DNA of 64,000 bases from Dyella nitratireducens (GTDB lineage: Bacteria > Pseudomonadota > Gammaproteobacteria > Xanthomonadales > Rhodanobacteraceae). Positions 1 through 8,850 of the stretch are shown one piece after another. The position numbers and the translations under genes were made by a program. Every line of letters starts with the position of its first letter. Position 1 is the stretch's first letter. The notes beneath the pieces are model-generated. The model was not told the DNA's origin. It did not search any database and saw only the letters and a list, made by a program, of their open reading frames with translations. Location: contig NZ_BMJA01000004.1 of NCBI RefSeq assembly GCF_014642835.1, positions 3,678 to 67,677 of the forward strand, read 5' to 3'.

Positions 1-40
1 GCGGCAGTTTTATGAGCTTCAGCAAAATCTTCCCCGGACA

Positions 41-181
41 GCAATGGGCGAAGGCCGGAATCCATGGCAAGCACGGAGCATGGATTCCTCGCTCCTCAAA
101 GCCGAGCACATCCATGTGCTCTCCCCGCGTGCCGGCTTTCGCCGGAATGACGACTCGCTCTCAAACAGCATTGACGCGAAC
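41..181. repeat. 140-bp palindromic repeat, copy 1
   Basis: It opens with GGCGAAGGCCGGAATCCAT and closes with the inverted form GCCGGCTTTCGCCGGAATG. The inner part, including GCATGGATTCCTCGCTCCTC and an AGCACATCCATGTGCT palindrome, is almost identical to 12790-12940. The shared tail continues to an ACAGCATTGACGCG motif. It is a non-coding dispersed element of the Xanthomonadales type with ATTCCGG ends. Reading frames across it are fortuitous. Confidence 0.8.
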
Positions 182-534
182 TTTGACGATTGCCGGAATG
201 ACGGAAAAAGGGGGGATGCATCAACACGCTTTCTCCATCTCAATAGGGACCGATGAAGTCCGTGTGTGCACGTACACAGAGTAAGAAGGTGCGGAGGCGA
301 AAATGGGTTCGCCGCGGCCGTTTCCTGGATCGAAAATTATGTCGCGTTTATCTGGCCTATTCCCATAAAGGCTGCGCCACGCTGCCGAACGTCGTTTTCG
401 CAACGACGTTTGTCAACGCTTCGTCAAACACGCACGTTCGAAGACATGCACATCGGTCAGGGATTTTTTGTTCGACTTTGAGTGTCTGTTCTTCAGCCAG
501 ACCACTGGCATGTTGATGCAAAGAGGATGTCTGT
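182..534. other. Intergenic, no supported gene
   Basis: An arginine-rich frame runs from 253 to 516, but it has no good ribosome binding site, no domain-like pattern and competing frames on both strands. I see no RNA gene. The last 60 bases probably hold the promoter of the small gene at 535. Confidence 0.4.
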
Positions 535-804
535 ATGTCCGCGATCGAACTGCCCACGTCGAATACCGAATTTCATTCGTCGCCACTGGAAACTTTTGTG
601 GCTTGTGCACATCAATTACTGGATCCCGCTACGCCAGAGTCGGTACGCAAGCGGGTGGAGCCCGCACTGGTGGCGCAATTGCCGGTACTGCGCGCATTGG
701 GCATGTTCGACTTGTTCGAGGTGCGTGATCCCGCCATGCGAGCATGGCTTGGCAATGAGCTTTTGAAGCTCAAGACATGGGATTCCCGCATGGCGTCTGT
801 GTGA
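535..804 (+). CDS. Small hypothetical protein (89 aa)
   Basis: The 89-residue product has no signal peptide or membrane segment. It looks mostly helical, with alternating hydrophobic and charged residues and a motif RALGMFDLFEV near residues 55-65. The start is supported by AAGAGGA about nine bases upstream of the ATG. I do not recognise the family. It stands alone on the plus strand and converges on the AraC-type regulator that ends at 905. No function can be assigned, but codon use and the ribosome binding site make it a credible gene. Confidence 0.6.
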   Translation: MSAIELPTSNTEFHSSPLETFVACAHQLLDPATPESVRKRVEPALVAQLPVLRALGMFDLFEVRDPAMRAWLGNELLKLKTWDSRMASV

Positions 805-904
805 CGCTTATCGCGAAGAATAAGGAATCGCCGACCAGGTTGGGATGCCGATCCAAGCAGCACTCAACCGCAAAGAAGGGCAGCGGGAATGGCGCGCGAA
901 AGCG

Positions 905-1807
905 CTATGCCACTTGCTCCTGTGCATAGCGCGTTGGTGACACGCCGACGTGGCGGGTGAACGCAACGCTGAATGTGCTGGCGGAGCTGTAACCGACACG
1001 TTCGGCAACTTCAGCGACGCCAACCTCCTTCCGTCGCAACAGGTTCTTCGCCAATGCCATGCGCCAGGTGAGCAGGTATTCCATGGGGGCGACGCCGACC
1101 GCGCGGTTGAATCGCTCGAAGAACGCAGAGCGGGAGAGCGCGGCTTCTTTCGCCAGCTGCACGACTGTCCAAGCGCGGGTCGGGCTTTCGTGCATCCGCC
1201 GGATCGCGACCGCGAGGCGTGTATCGGCAAGCCCGCGCAGCAGGCCCGGTGATGCCGATGTGCCCGCCGTGGATCGCAAGGCTTCGATAAAAAGTACTTC
1301 CAGCAGACGTGCCAGGATGACGTCACGTGCGGGCCGCTGCGCGCGCGATTCGTCCCCTACCAACTGCACGAGAGTAGCCAGCCGCTTCTCGCCGCGAACG
1401 TGCACAAGCTGCGGTAAAAGAGAAACCAGCAAGGCTGCGTCCGGCGAATCGAAGACGCAGTGGCCTACCAGCAATCGAATATCAGGTGGCACGTCTTGTG
1501 TGCCGAGTCTGAATTCGCCATTGGGCAGTGCGGTGGGTGGTGTATCGATGTCCGTCGATACCGGTGGCTCGAGGCTTGTCATCGTGAAGTTGTGCGCGGC
1601 GGGCACCAGGACAAAGTCAGTTGCCTCGAGGGTGAGTGGCTCATGTCCGTCGACCGAGAGGCAGCAGGATCCTTCGAGGATCGCGCAGTAATAGGGTTGC
1701 CCGAACTCGGTCCGGCGAATGCGCCAGCGGCTGGCGCCACTGACGACTTTCGAGTACCGGGCGCCCGGCTGGAGCAGCGTGACCACCTCGGCTAGCGGAT
1801 CGGCCAT
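905..1807 (-). CDS. AraC-family transcriptional regulator with cupin N-domain
   Basis: A DNA-binding regulator of 300 residues, the usual AraC-family length. Residues 1-190 resemble the AraC_N/cupin_6 ligand-sensing half (for example the EGSCCLSVDGHEPL strand region). Residues 205-298 hold two helix-turn-helix units: WTVVQLAKEAALSRSAFFERF, then VAEVAERVGYSSASTFSVAF followed by the GVSPTRYA signature. It is divergent from the SDR gene starting at 1905, with 97 bases between the start codons. In this family that arrangement usually means the regulator controls the neighbouring oxidoreductase in response to a small molecule. The ligand cannot be deduced. Confidence 0.9.
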   Translation of the reverse strand: MADPLAEVVTLLQPGARYSKVVSGASRWRIRRTEFGQPYYCAILEGSCCLSVDGHEPLTLEATDFVLVPAAHNFTMTSLEPPVSTDIDTPPTALPNGEFRLGTQDVPPDIRLLVGHCVFDSPDAALLVSLLPQLVHVRGEKRLATLVQLVGDESRAQRPARDVILARLLEVLFIEALRSTAGTSASPGLLRGLADTRLAVAIRRMHESPTRAWTVVQLAKEAALSRSAFFERFNRAVGVAPMEYLLTWRMALAKNLLRRKEVGVAEVAERVGYSSASTFSVAFTRHVGVSPTRYAQEQVA

Positions 1808-1904
1808 TTTCGGACTCCTGCAAAAGAAAGCTGGACTCTTGATTGTAGTAAGTCCTGCCGCCTGGGCCTATCGTTTCGGCATGAAGCCCACCACAGGAAC
1901 CCTC

Positions 1905-2642
1905 ATGAAAACTGTTCTGATCACTGGATGCTCATCTGGATTCGGCCTTGAAATCGCCCGGTACTTCCTCGATCGCGACTGGAAGGTCATCGCCACGATG
2001 CGTACGCCGCGCGAAGACGTTCTGCCGCATTCCGAGCATCTGCGCGTGCTTGCTCTGGACGTTACCGATTCGGAAAGCATTCGCCAGGTGGTGGATGCGG
2101 CAGGGCCGATCGATGTGCTGGTCAACAATGCAGGTATTGGCATGCTGAACGCGCTTGAAGGTACGCCGATGACGATCGCACGCGAACTCTTCGAGACGAA
2201 CACGCTCGGTACGATCGCCATGACGCAGGCAGTGCTGCCGCAGTTTCGGCAACGAAACGCCGGTGTGATCGTGAATGTCACGTCGAGTGTGACGTTGCGG
2301 TCGCTGCCGTTGCTTTCCGTGTATACCGCGAGCAAGGCGGCGGTGAATGCGTTTACCGAGTCGCTGGCGTTGGAATTGAAGGCCTTCCATGTGCGAGTGA
2401 ACTTGGTGTTGCCAGGACGCGCGCCGGAGACGCGCTTTGGCGAAAACGCACGCTCGCGAATGCAGGCAGGCTTCCCCGAGCCCTATGCTGGCTTGGTGCA
2501 AAGCGTTTTCGCCGGATGGGAAACGGCAACGGCTGTCACGCGGTCGGTGGATGTCGCGGAAGCCGTGTGGCGTGCGGCGAATGATCCAGCGTGTCCGATT
2601 CGTGTGGTGGCTGGGGCTGATGCTTTGGCGTTGGTGGGCTGA
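1905..2642 (+). CDS. SDR-family NAD(P)-dependent oxidoreductase
   Basis: A classical short-chain dehydrogenase of 245 residues. The Rossmann motif TGCSSGFG is at residues 7-14, NNAG near residue 77, a serine-rich strand VTSSVTLR near 128 and the catalytic YTASK near 143. It should reduce or oxidise a carbonyl/alcohol with NAD(P)H; the substrate is unknown. ATG 1905 is preferred to the in-frame ATG at 1881 because AGGA lies six bases upstream of it and the glycine motif then sits at the normal distance from the N-terminus. It is divergent from the AraC-type regulator, which probably controls it. Confidence 0.88.
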   Translation: MKTVLITGCSSGFGLEIARYFLDRDWKVIATMRTPREDVLPHSEHLRVLALDVTDSESIRQVVDAAGPIDVLVNNAGIGMLNALEGTPMTIARELFETNTLGTIAMTQAVLPQFRQRNAGVIVNVTSSVTLRSLPLLSVYTASKAAVNAFTESLALELKAFHVRVNLVLPGRAPETRFGENARSRMQAGFPEPYAGLVQSVFAGWETATAVTRSVDVAEAVWRAANDPACPIRVVAGADALALVG

Positions 2643-2694
2643 ATTTTTTTAAGAGGCGCAGCGACTTTTGCCGGCAAATTCAACGCTTCCGATT

Positions 2695-2774
2695 CGTCGC
2701 CCCGGCGAAAGCCGGGGTCCAGTGACTTTGACGCTCTTCAAGTCGCTAGGTCCCGGCTTTCGCCGGGACGACGA
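2695..2774. repeat. 80-bp palindromic repeat with CCGGCGAAAGCCGGG arms
   Basis: CGTCGCCCCGGCGAAAGCCG at the left is matched by the inverted CGGCTTTCGCCGGGACGACG at the right. About 30 bases separate them, and each half can also fold on itself. It is related to, but shorter than, the elements at 41 and 12790. It lies between the SDR gene and the next gene and may act as an mRNA 3' hairpin. Confidence 0.75.
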
Positions 2775-3063
2775 ACTACCAAGCATAGCGGTGAGTGCGG
2801 GCGATATTTCCCCGGACAAAGCAGTGGGCCAGCGGTGACGTTTTTCAAAGTGGCCATGTCTGCTTACATCGAAGTGGCTATTTTTACAAGCCACTTATCG
2901 CTCTAGCTTCTATCCCGAACGTTTCCGCAAAAGCACATGGTGCTGATCAACAAGTCCTGGAACCAGGTGCGTTTGCTTGCCACTTGCTCCGCAACCGTCG
3001 GGCACGGGCACGCAAGGTTGAGTGACATGCGTCGAATCGCATTGGGCATAAAGGTGGCGTGCC

Positions 3064-3666
3064 ATGACTGCAATGAAGAAATTTTTTATCCCATGGCTGG
3101 CAGGTTGCTTGGTGATAGCCGCTGGCCTGTTGCCTGACAGGGCACAGTCAGACACCAGCGCAGCTACAACGGCGATGACAGCGCATGACGGTCAGCATGA
3201 TTTCGATTTTGAGTTCGGCACATGGAAGACGCATGTGTCGCTGCTGAAGCAGCCGTTGACGGGTTCAAAAAATTGGGTCGACTACGACGGCATTACCGTC
3301 GTGCATAAAGTATGGAATGGCCTGGCAAACCTGGTGGAGCTGGATATGAAGAATGCTTCCAGCCATCTACAGCTTGCGTCGTTCCGGCTCTACGACCCTG
3401 CCAGTCGCCAGTGGAATCTGTATGTAACCAATCGACGAAGCGGTACGTTTGGCGTTCCCAACGTGGGTGGCTTCACGAATGGACGCGGTGTGTTCTACGA
3501 CAAGGAAACCTTGGACGGCAAACCCATCACGGTACGTTTTGTGATTACGCCGCGCAGTGCCGACGCCATCCATTTCGAGCAGGCATTTTCTGCCGATGAC
3601 GGCAAGACCTGGGAAACAAACTGGATTGCCGACGATACCCGGATCAAAGACCACTCGAAGATCTGA
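3064..3666 (+). CDS. Secreted DUF1579-like hypothetical protein
   Basis: A 200-residue protein with a signal peptide: Lys-Lys at 5-6, a hydrophobic core at 8-23 and probable cleavage before residue 30. The mature part begins HDFDFEFGTWKTHVSLL and continues with alternating beta strands. This resembles the DUF1579 family (lipocalin-like secreted proteins of unknown function). AAAGGTGG eight bases upstream supports ATG 3064 over ATG 3073. It appears to be a single-gene unit, followed by a decayed copy of the 74-bp repeat. The DUF assignment is from memory of the family pattern and is moderately sure. Confidence 0.7.
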   Translation: MTAMKKFFIPWLAGCLVIAAGLLPDRAQSDTSAATTAMTAHDGQHDFDFEFGTWKTHVSLLKQPLTGSKNWVDYDGITVVHKVWNGLANLVELDMKNASSHLQLASFRLYDPASRQWNLYVTNRRSGTFGVPNVGGFTNGRGVFYDKETLDGKPITVRFVITPRSADAIHFEQAFSADDGKTWETNWIADDTRIKDHSKI

Positions 3667-3687
3667 TCGGTAGCCGTATGGGTTGAG

Positions 3688-3750
3688 ATGAAAACCCCAA
3701 CATTGCGCGGTGTGCAGATGGCAATGTTGGGATTTGCAATGCAACCTGCC
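3688..3750. repeat. Decayed copy of the 74-bp hairpin repeat
   Basis: AAAACCCCAACATTG on the left and CAATGTTGGGATTTGCAATG on the right still pair around a loop like that of the copy at 28458. The outer GTAGG end is lost and point changes have accumulated, suggesting an old insertion after the 3064 gene. Confidence 0.65.
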
Positions 3751-3753
3751 TGC

Positions 3754-3840
3754 TCAGGCAAGCATTGAGCCCAGCGCCGTCACACAGATAACCATGCATG
3801 CGACGAACAGGCTGTTGAGCATCATCGTTTCGAATTTCAT
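3754..3840 (-). CDS. 28-aa single-span membrane miniprotein
   Basis: The minus strand has GGAGAAC six bases before an ATG, followed by a 28-codon frame ending in TGA. The N-terminus is charged (MKFETMM). Residues 10-27 form one hydrophobic segment (LFVACMVICVTALGSML) long enough to cross the membrane. Such single-helix miniproteins often modulate larger membrane partners, but no partner is visible here. The ideal Shine-Dalgarno spacing and the clean hydrophobic segment argue for a gene. The short length keeps this uncertain. Confidence 0.5.
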   Translation of the reverse strand: MKFETMMLNSLFVACMVICVTALGSMLA

Positions 3841-4090
3841 GGCTGTTCTCCTTGGCGGATCGGTGGGCTTGCGTGGTAGGTACTGCATAGGCCATGCCAA
3901 GGTATGTGTTCTCAAAAACGGCCATTTTTAAGCTGTTTTTGCTTCACCCGAGAATGCATTCAAATGTCCGCGGACGGTTGCCCTGTGTGTCCGGACACTT
4001 GTTTGGACACACAGGGGCTGGCGAGCATATTTCGTGCCTGGACGCAGGTGCCCACAAGGTAGCGCCCTCAACTTGCGCGCCAGGAATGGA

Positions 4091-4561
4091 TCAGTGTGTA
4101 ACCACCGGTACGCTAGGTACCTTCGATAGCGTCCGCATCGCATCCAAGGTACGCACCAATTCGTGATAGCTGCGCGCAAGTTGTTCGTATAGCCCCGCAT
4201 AGGCTTGCCGCGTGGCGTCGGCAACACCTTGATAAGCACTGCGCCCGATGGTGATGAAGTAATCCACACTTACTCGCCGTCGCTCAGCCAGGCCGGGGAA
4301 CAGGCCGGCTACCAGCAGGCAACGATCGCCGACATCGCGGAGTGCATCGGTGCGTGCGCGGCCCACCAGTTCCAGCGCCTGCAGCCATTCCACACCTTGC
4401 GTATGCGACAGCAGTTGGTGGTCGGCTTGATATCGCAACAACACGAATACCAGGTAGCTCTCGCTCGACTCGTCGAGCCGCCGCCCGGTTTGTCCGTATG
4501 CCTCCTGCATCAGTGCTTGCCAGAGCTCTACTGGCGTGCCTTGCCGGAATGCTTCAAACAT
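4091..4561 (-). CDS. Conserved helical hypothetical protein (156 aa)
   Basis: A 156-residue soluble protein with no signal peptide. It appears almost entirely alpha-helical and arginine- and leucine-rich, with an aromatic cluster VDYFITIGRSAYQGVA around residue 100. A strong ribosome binding site (GGGGGAGGACGAC) directly precedes ATG 4561. I do not recognise a named family. It stands alone, with about 840 bases of non-coding sequence upstream of its start. A helical bundle or adaptor role is possible but unproven. Confidence 0.65.
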   Translation of the reverse strand: MFEAFRQGTPVELWQALMQEAYGQTGRRLDESSESYLVFVLLRYQADHQLLSHTQGVEWLQALELVGRARTDALRDVGDRCLLVAGLFPGLAERRRVSVDYFITIGRSAYQGVADATRQAYAGLYEQLARSYHELVRTLDAMRTLSKVPSVPVVTH

Positions 4562-5405
4562 GTCGTCCTCCCCCCTGGTCGTACGACGCTTCCAGCGTAG
4601 CGCGCTGAATGCGTCATTGCTTGGCAGCCGGGTAGGGAGACTGCTAATGCGCAGCCTTGGTTGCCCATGCCGTTGCTTTATTTAACGGCCGAAAATAAGG
4701 GCTCTTTAGTGCGTGGGCCTGGTTATTCCAAACCTGATCCGGGAGTAACCAAGCTGAGAGGGTCACCAGGTATGAGCTTTAACATCGCCAACGCAGGCTT
4801 CGACGTCACCTACAAAAAACTGTGATCTGTTCTGCAGTCATTGCGGGCCGTATTGCTTATCTCTACGGGCCAGATTTCTGTGTTGTCTCAAGGCAAAAAA
4901 ACATGTCTCGAAATTAGAGTTACTTGCCAATTTGGCGCAAGCTTTTGCGTAGGGCGCGTATCACGTTTCCTACACATATCGCTCTGCATCCTCCAAGAGC
5001 CAACCGAGCAAAGTCGAATTCCTGGCGAGGTTGCGAGGCTTGAACGTGATGTGGGAGACGCAATGCGAATGCGCCTTTAGGGTCTGAGGGGAAACCATTT
5101 CTGCACTGATTTTTGGCTGCGTTGATCGCAACGTGGCTGCTGGAGTTTGCTGTGTCCGAGAAATAGTTGAGCGCGAAAAACACGCGCCGCGGCAGGTAGG
5201 GGAACTACCGCCATGTACGTCTTCAGAGTGTAGGGATGATTTGGCGAAGCGACTGCGCTCTACGTCGATGAGTTTGTCATGGGGCCTCTTTGATCAAGAG
5301 GCTTGTTGTTGTGTTGCATGGATGCAGTCGCTGTTGTTGTACCGCGGCTCTCGGATGGTCCGGAGTCGAATTGATTGCCACTTTTGTTTCTGGGGAGAAT
5401 CAAAA
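4562..5405. other. Long non-coding stretch (844 bases)
   Basis: No frame here combines a ribosome binding site with protein-like composition. There is a small hairpin at 4669-4689 (GCCGTT / AACGGC). Around 4730-4775, thiamin-box-like words occur in the wrong order (rejected as a riboswitch). The stretch probably holds the promoters of the minus-strand gene at 4561 and the secreted protein at 5406. An unrecognised small RNA is possible. Confidence 0.4.
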
Positions 5406-6464
5406 ATGCAAGCAAAGTTCAAGTACGCGCTTTTGGCTGGTCTTATCAGTGCTGCCTGTGTTCCCGCGGCGTTTGCGGCGCAGCCTACGGATGTTCTGGG
5501 GCAGACGGATCAGCAAGTGGGCCCGATCGAAGCGGTCGCACGTCAAGCCTGGCGTGAAAACATGGGGCAGATCGCCACGCCGTCGGAAGGCTGCTTCGAA
5601 GCAAATTATCCAAGCATCATCTGGGAACAGGTGGCGTGCAAACAGTTGACGCCGCGCGTGCATACCCTGCCGGCCAAAGTGAAGCAACAGCATTTGCAGC
5701 CGGAAACCGCCGGCAATGGCAATGACTATGTGATGCAGGCGCCGGGTTCGGACCTGATCAGCAAGACCGTTGGCAGCTTCCCGACGGTAACGGGCGTGAC
5801 CTCAGAGCAGGGCGTGGGCGTTCCAGCTTATGGCGATGGCGGCATTCTCGGTGCGAACGAATACTCGCTGCAGGTCAACTCGCAGTTCACCTCTACCACG
5901 TCGGCATGCAAGAGCCACTCCGGTTGCACCGTGTGGCAGCAGTTCGTGTACGCGCCGGATTATGAGACCCAGGGTGAAGCCGCCGGCTTCATGCAGTATT
6001 GGTTGATCGGCTACGGCGGCACCAGCTGCCCGAGTGGCTGGGGCAGCGATGGTGGCGGCGATTGCTATCGCAACAGCTCCTACGTCAGCCTGCCGGACGT
6101 GCCGGCTACGTCGCTCGCCAGCTTGAGCGTTACGGGCTCGGCGGCGTCGGGTGGCAATGACACGATCACGGTGACCTACTCGGGCAAGGCTTACAGCGCG
6201 AGCGGCAAGGACAGCGTGGTGTATCTGGCCAAGGTATGGCACCAGTCGGAGTTCAACGTGGTGGGCAACGCGGGCGGTTCGGAAGCCGACTTCAACAGCG
6301 GCTCGTCGATCACGGTGAGGGTGGCCGGCACCTATGGTTCCACCACGGCGCCGACTTGCGTTGCCAATGATGGCAGCACGGGCGAGAGCAACAACCTGAA
6401 CCTGGGCAGCTGCAGTGCAGTGGGTGGTTCTTCGCCGTATATCCAGTTCACTGAGTCGAACTAA
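5406..6464 (+). CDS. Secreted protein with cysteine-bearing beta-rich domain
   Basis: A 352-residue exported protein. The signal peptide covers residues 1-23 (Lys-Phe-Lys start, hydrophobic core, cleavage after AFA). The mature protein has paired cysteines (GCFEANYPS, SACKSHSGCTVWQQF, SCPSGWGSDGGGDC, PTCVAND, GSCSAVG) consistent with disulphides. It contains many Gly/Ser/Thr strands and a conserved-looking core QVNSQFTST. GGGGAGAA eight bases upstream fixes ATG 5406; earlier in-frame starts would bury the signal peptide. A strong terminator follows, so it is probably monocistronic. I recall similar secreted proteins in Xanthomonas and Burkholderia but cannot name a function. Confidence 0.8.
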   Translation: MQAKFKYALLAGLISAACVPAAFAAQPTDVLGQTDQQVGPIEAVARQAWRENMGQIATPSEGCFEANYPSIIWEQVACKQLTPRVHTLPAKVKQQHLQPETAGNGNDYVMQAPGSDLISKTVGSFPTVTGVTSEQGVGVPAYGDGGILGANEYSLQVNSQFTSTTSACKSHSGCTVWQQFVYAPDYETQGEAAGFMQYWLIGYGGTSCPSGWGSDGGGDCYRNSSYVSLPDVPATSLASLSVTGSAASGGNDTITVTYSGKAYSASGKDSVVYLAKVWHQSEFNVVGNAGGSEADFNSGSSITVRVAGTYGSTTAPTCVANDGSTGESNNLNLGSCSAVGGSSPYIQFTESN

Positions 6465-6490
6465 GCGGCAAGCGGTGCGTTCGAAAGCAA

Positions 6491-6519
6491 AGCCGAGGGG
6501 GAGACCCCTCGGCTTTTTT
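6491..6519 (+). terminator. Rho-independent terminator
   Basis: AGCCGAGGGG and CCCCTCGGCT form a ten-pair stem around a GAGA loop, followed by six T residues. It lies 27 bases after the stop of the secreted-protein gene. Confidence 0.92.
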
Positions 6520-6977
6520 CGTCATCCTGCGAAGCCATGGTGAAATTTGGATCGATTCAACTACTGCAAGCTTTTTATCTGTTGCCTCGCAGGACAAAAG
6601 CACTGATTAATAGCGCGTAACGACAGGGGCAGGGGCTCGCAGATGCGAGGCGTTCAACACACTTCGCGCAAGCACGGCGTGACCTTCACGGCGAGCATGC
6701 CGGCTTCGCCGGTTGCTAAAGAAATGCCTCTCACTGCCGATTTTATGGCAGGTCTCGCGCAAGGGAGTTTCTGTTCATCCCGTGATGCTGGTACCTGCCA
6801 TGGGCATCTTGGGTGGCAGGCACATGCCCGGGTTTCTCCAAGACGACATTGACGGCACGAGTCATGCATGGGATTTGACCCTGCAGTTTGGTGTTTTAGG
6901 GGATAAGGACGTCGCATAACCCATATAGCAGTACGGCCGATTACATATGAGGTTTCCCACCGGCGTGGGGCGAGTGA
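6520..6977. other. Intergenic, probable promoter of the GGDEF gene
   Basis: About 460 bases without a credible gene. Short frames here lack ribosome binding sites. I looked for a c-di-GMP riboswitch upstream of the cyclase and saw no GGGCAAACC/GCAAAGC pair. Confidence 0.4.
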
Positions 6978-8240
6978 ATGTCCTGGAGAGAATTTCCTGA
7001 TCTGCTAGCGGTTGGATTGCTGATCTATGCGTTCGTGACGGTGTCGCGTCCCGCCGGCAATATGATGACGCGGCTTTGGCTGGCGGGCTGGATTTGCGTC
7101 GAGCTGCATTTCGCCGCTTATTCGTTCCTCGACCTGCCCGGATGGGGCGGCGTGCTTGCGGATATCGTCGGTACCTCCGCACTGGTGTGGTGCGCGGCAT
7201 TGTTCTGCTGGTCCGTGGACGCGCGACTCCATCAAAGGGAAAGCCGCTTGCTGTTCTGGGCCATGTCGGCCGTCTATACGTTTTATCTGGCGTTGACGTC
7301 GCTATCGTCGGTGCCGCATGGCCTGATGGTGGTGGCTGCCAGCCTGTTCGCGCTGGTGCCGCTGGCTATCGTCGCGATGACACCGCATGCCGAACGGCCT
7401 GCGACCCGATGGATTACCGTGGGGCTCAATACCGCACTGGCGATCGCCTTGTTGCGCTGGCAGTTCTCCGCGCACGGCGCCGATCTGATGGGTGTGCTGC
7501 CGCTATTCGTCGTTTATTTCATCTGCTGCCTGCAATTTGTTTTTTCCAAGCAGCGTAGGACCGGTGGATTCGTGGTCACGGCGCTTGGCTTGCTGGCATG
7601 GTCGCTGGTGTTTCCCGTCGGCATGCTGTTTGACCTGTTCTGGCCGAAGGTCCAGGTGGGCGCCGAGGTGTGGAACCTGCCCAAGTATCTGGTGGCCGTG
7701 GGCATGATCCTGCTGCTGCTGGAGGGGCAGGTGAAGCGCAACCAGCATCTGGCGCAGCACGATGCCTTGACGGGCTTGCCGAACCGGCGCCTGTTCCAGG
7801 ATCGCATCAGCGGCGCGATCGAGCGCGGGCGTCAGCGCCATGCGCGCATGGCCATGCTGGCCATCGATCTGGATGGCTTCAAGCAGGTGAACGATACCCT
7901 CGGGCATCACGTGGGCGATGCGGTTTTGCAGCAGGTGGCGCGCCTGTTCAACGGACGGTTGCGGCGCATCGACACGCTGGCGCGCACGGGTGGCGATGAA
8001 TTCTCGGTCGTACTGGAAGGGCCGATTACACGCAAGGAGGCTACCGACGTTGCCTGTGCACTCCAGCAATTACTGGACACACCACTGTCAATCGAGGGCC
8101 ATACCTTGCAGATTGGGGCAAGTATTGGCCTGGCGATATTTCCGGATGATGCGCAGACACCACACGGGTTGTGCATTCGCGCCGATGAGCGGATGTATAT
8201 GGCCAAGCGCAACGGGGGCTGTGCGGTGCAGGCGGGCTGA
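6978..8240 (+). CDS. Membrane diguanylate cyclase (GGDEF)
   Basis: Makes cyclic di-GMP from two GTP. Residues 1-250 contain about seven hydrophobic segments and would act as a membrane sensor module. The cytoplasmic GGDEF domain covers residues 258-415, with DALTGLPNRRLF, the metal-binding IDLDGFKQVND region and an intact GGDEF at 338-342. RRID lies five residues upstream, matching the RxxD inhibitory site, so product feedback is expected. The length (420 aa) is normal. The gene is 50 bases upstream of the YgiB-like gene on the same strand, but no functional link is known. Confidence 0.92.
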   Translation: MSWREFPDLLAVGLLIYAFVTVSRPAGNMMTRLWLAGWICVELHFAAYSFLDLPGWGGVLADIVGTSALVWCAALFCWSVDARLHQRESRLLFWAMSAVYTFYLALTSLSSVPHGLMVVAASLFALVPLAIVAMTPHAERPATRWITVGLNTALAIALLRWQFSAHGADLMGVLPLFVVYFICCLQFVFSKQRRTGGFVVTALGLLAWSLVFPVGMLFDLFWPKVQVGAEVWNLPKYLVAVGMILLLLEGQVKRNQHLAQHDALTGLPNRRLFQDRISGAIERGRQRHARMAMLAIDLDGFKQVNDTLGHHVGDAVLQQVARLFNGRLRRIDTLARTGGDEFSVVLEGPITRKEATDVACALQQLLDTPLSIEGHTLQIGASIGLAIFPDDAQTPHGLCIRADERMYMAKRNGGCAVQAG

Positions 8241-8290
8241 TGGCGTTTTGATTTACCATCGTCCCATCAAAATGCCTATCAGGGGATGGC

Positions 8291-8839
8291 ATGAAACGAT
8301 CCAGGACGGTGTCGCTGGTTGTCATGGGACTGACGCCGCTCGTCATCACAGCTTGTGATAACGGGCAAAAAAGCCAGCAGACCTTCACGTCATTGAGCAG
8401 TTGCACCGCCGCAGGTGTGCCGGAAGCCAGCTGCGAAGCGGCGTACGTCGAAGCCGTGGCGGATGCGACCGACGAAGGGCCTCGCTATGCAACGCGAGAA
8501 CAGTGCGCGCAGGATTACAGCCTGGACACCTGTCGTGAAAGTGCTGCCGCATTGGGCACGGCCTGGGCCCCGGTGATGAGCGGATTCCTGATCGGCCGCA
8601 TCATTCGCAGCAGCCAGACCACCTACTACCCAGCCGGCCCGGTGTTTCGCAAGCGCGACAATACGGATTATTCGCCGCACTACGGACACATTTATTCCGG
8701 TGGCGGCAGTGGTGGCGGATATACCGGCAGCGCAGGTGGATGGCGCTCCACCCCATCCAGTGAAGCCGTGGGCGAGGGCGACACCACCGGGCGCGGCGGC
8801 TTTGGTGGTGAGGGTGGCGAAGGTGGTCACGGCAGCTAA
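8291..8839 (+). CDS. ygiB: DUF1190 lipoprotein, YgiB-like
   Basis: A 182-residue protein with a lipoprotein-type signal: basic start MKRSRT, hydrophobic core and a Cys at 22 (VITACD). The DUF1190 pattern follows, with FTSLSSCTAAGVPEASCEAAY, a second cysteine pair EQCAQDYSLDTC, and a Gly/Ser-rich tail from residue 137. It belongs to the YgiB/YjfM family of envelope proteins. The next gene, twelve bases downstream, encodes its usual partner, a YgiC-type ATP-grasp enzyme. The pair is widespread in Gammaproteobacteria, and its exact role is unsettled. Confidence 0.85.
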   Translation: MKRSRTVSLVVMGLTPLVITACDNGQKSQQTFTSLSSCTAAGVPEASCEAAYVEAVADATDEGPRYATREQCAQDYSLDTCRESAAALGTAWAPVMSGFLIGRIIRSSQTTYYPAGPVFRKRDNTDYSPHYGHIYSGGGSGGGYTGSAGGWRSTPSSEAVGEGDTTGRGGFGGEGGEGGHGS

Positions 8840-8850
8840 GGTGCAGGTGC

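Noticed and set aside
253-516. Arginine-rich open frame of 87 codons
   Set aside because: No ribosome binding site, no domain-like pattern and overlapping frames of similar length on both strands.
2890-3060. Possible c-di-GMP-I riboswitch (CCGCAAAAGCACATGG)
   Set aside because: The paired GGGCAAACC element and the P1 stem are missing.
4725-4780. Thiamin-box-like words ACCTGATCCGGG and GCTGAGAGGG
   Set aside because: In a TPP riboswitch CTGAGA comes before ACCTGAT; here the order is reversed, the GGGGTGC part is absent and the downstream gene is a secreted protein unrelated to thiamin.
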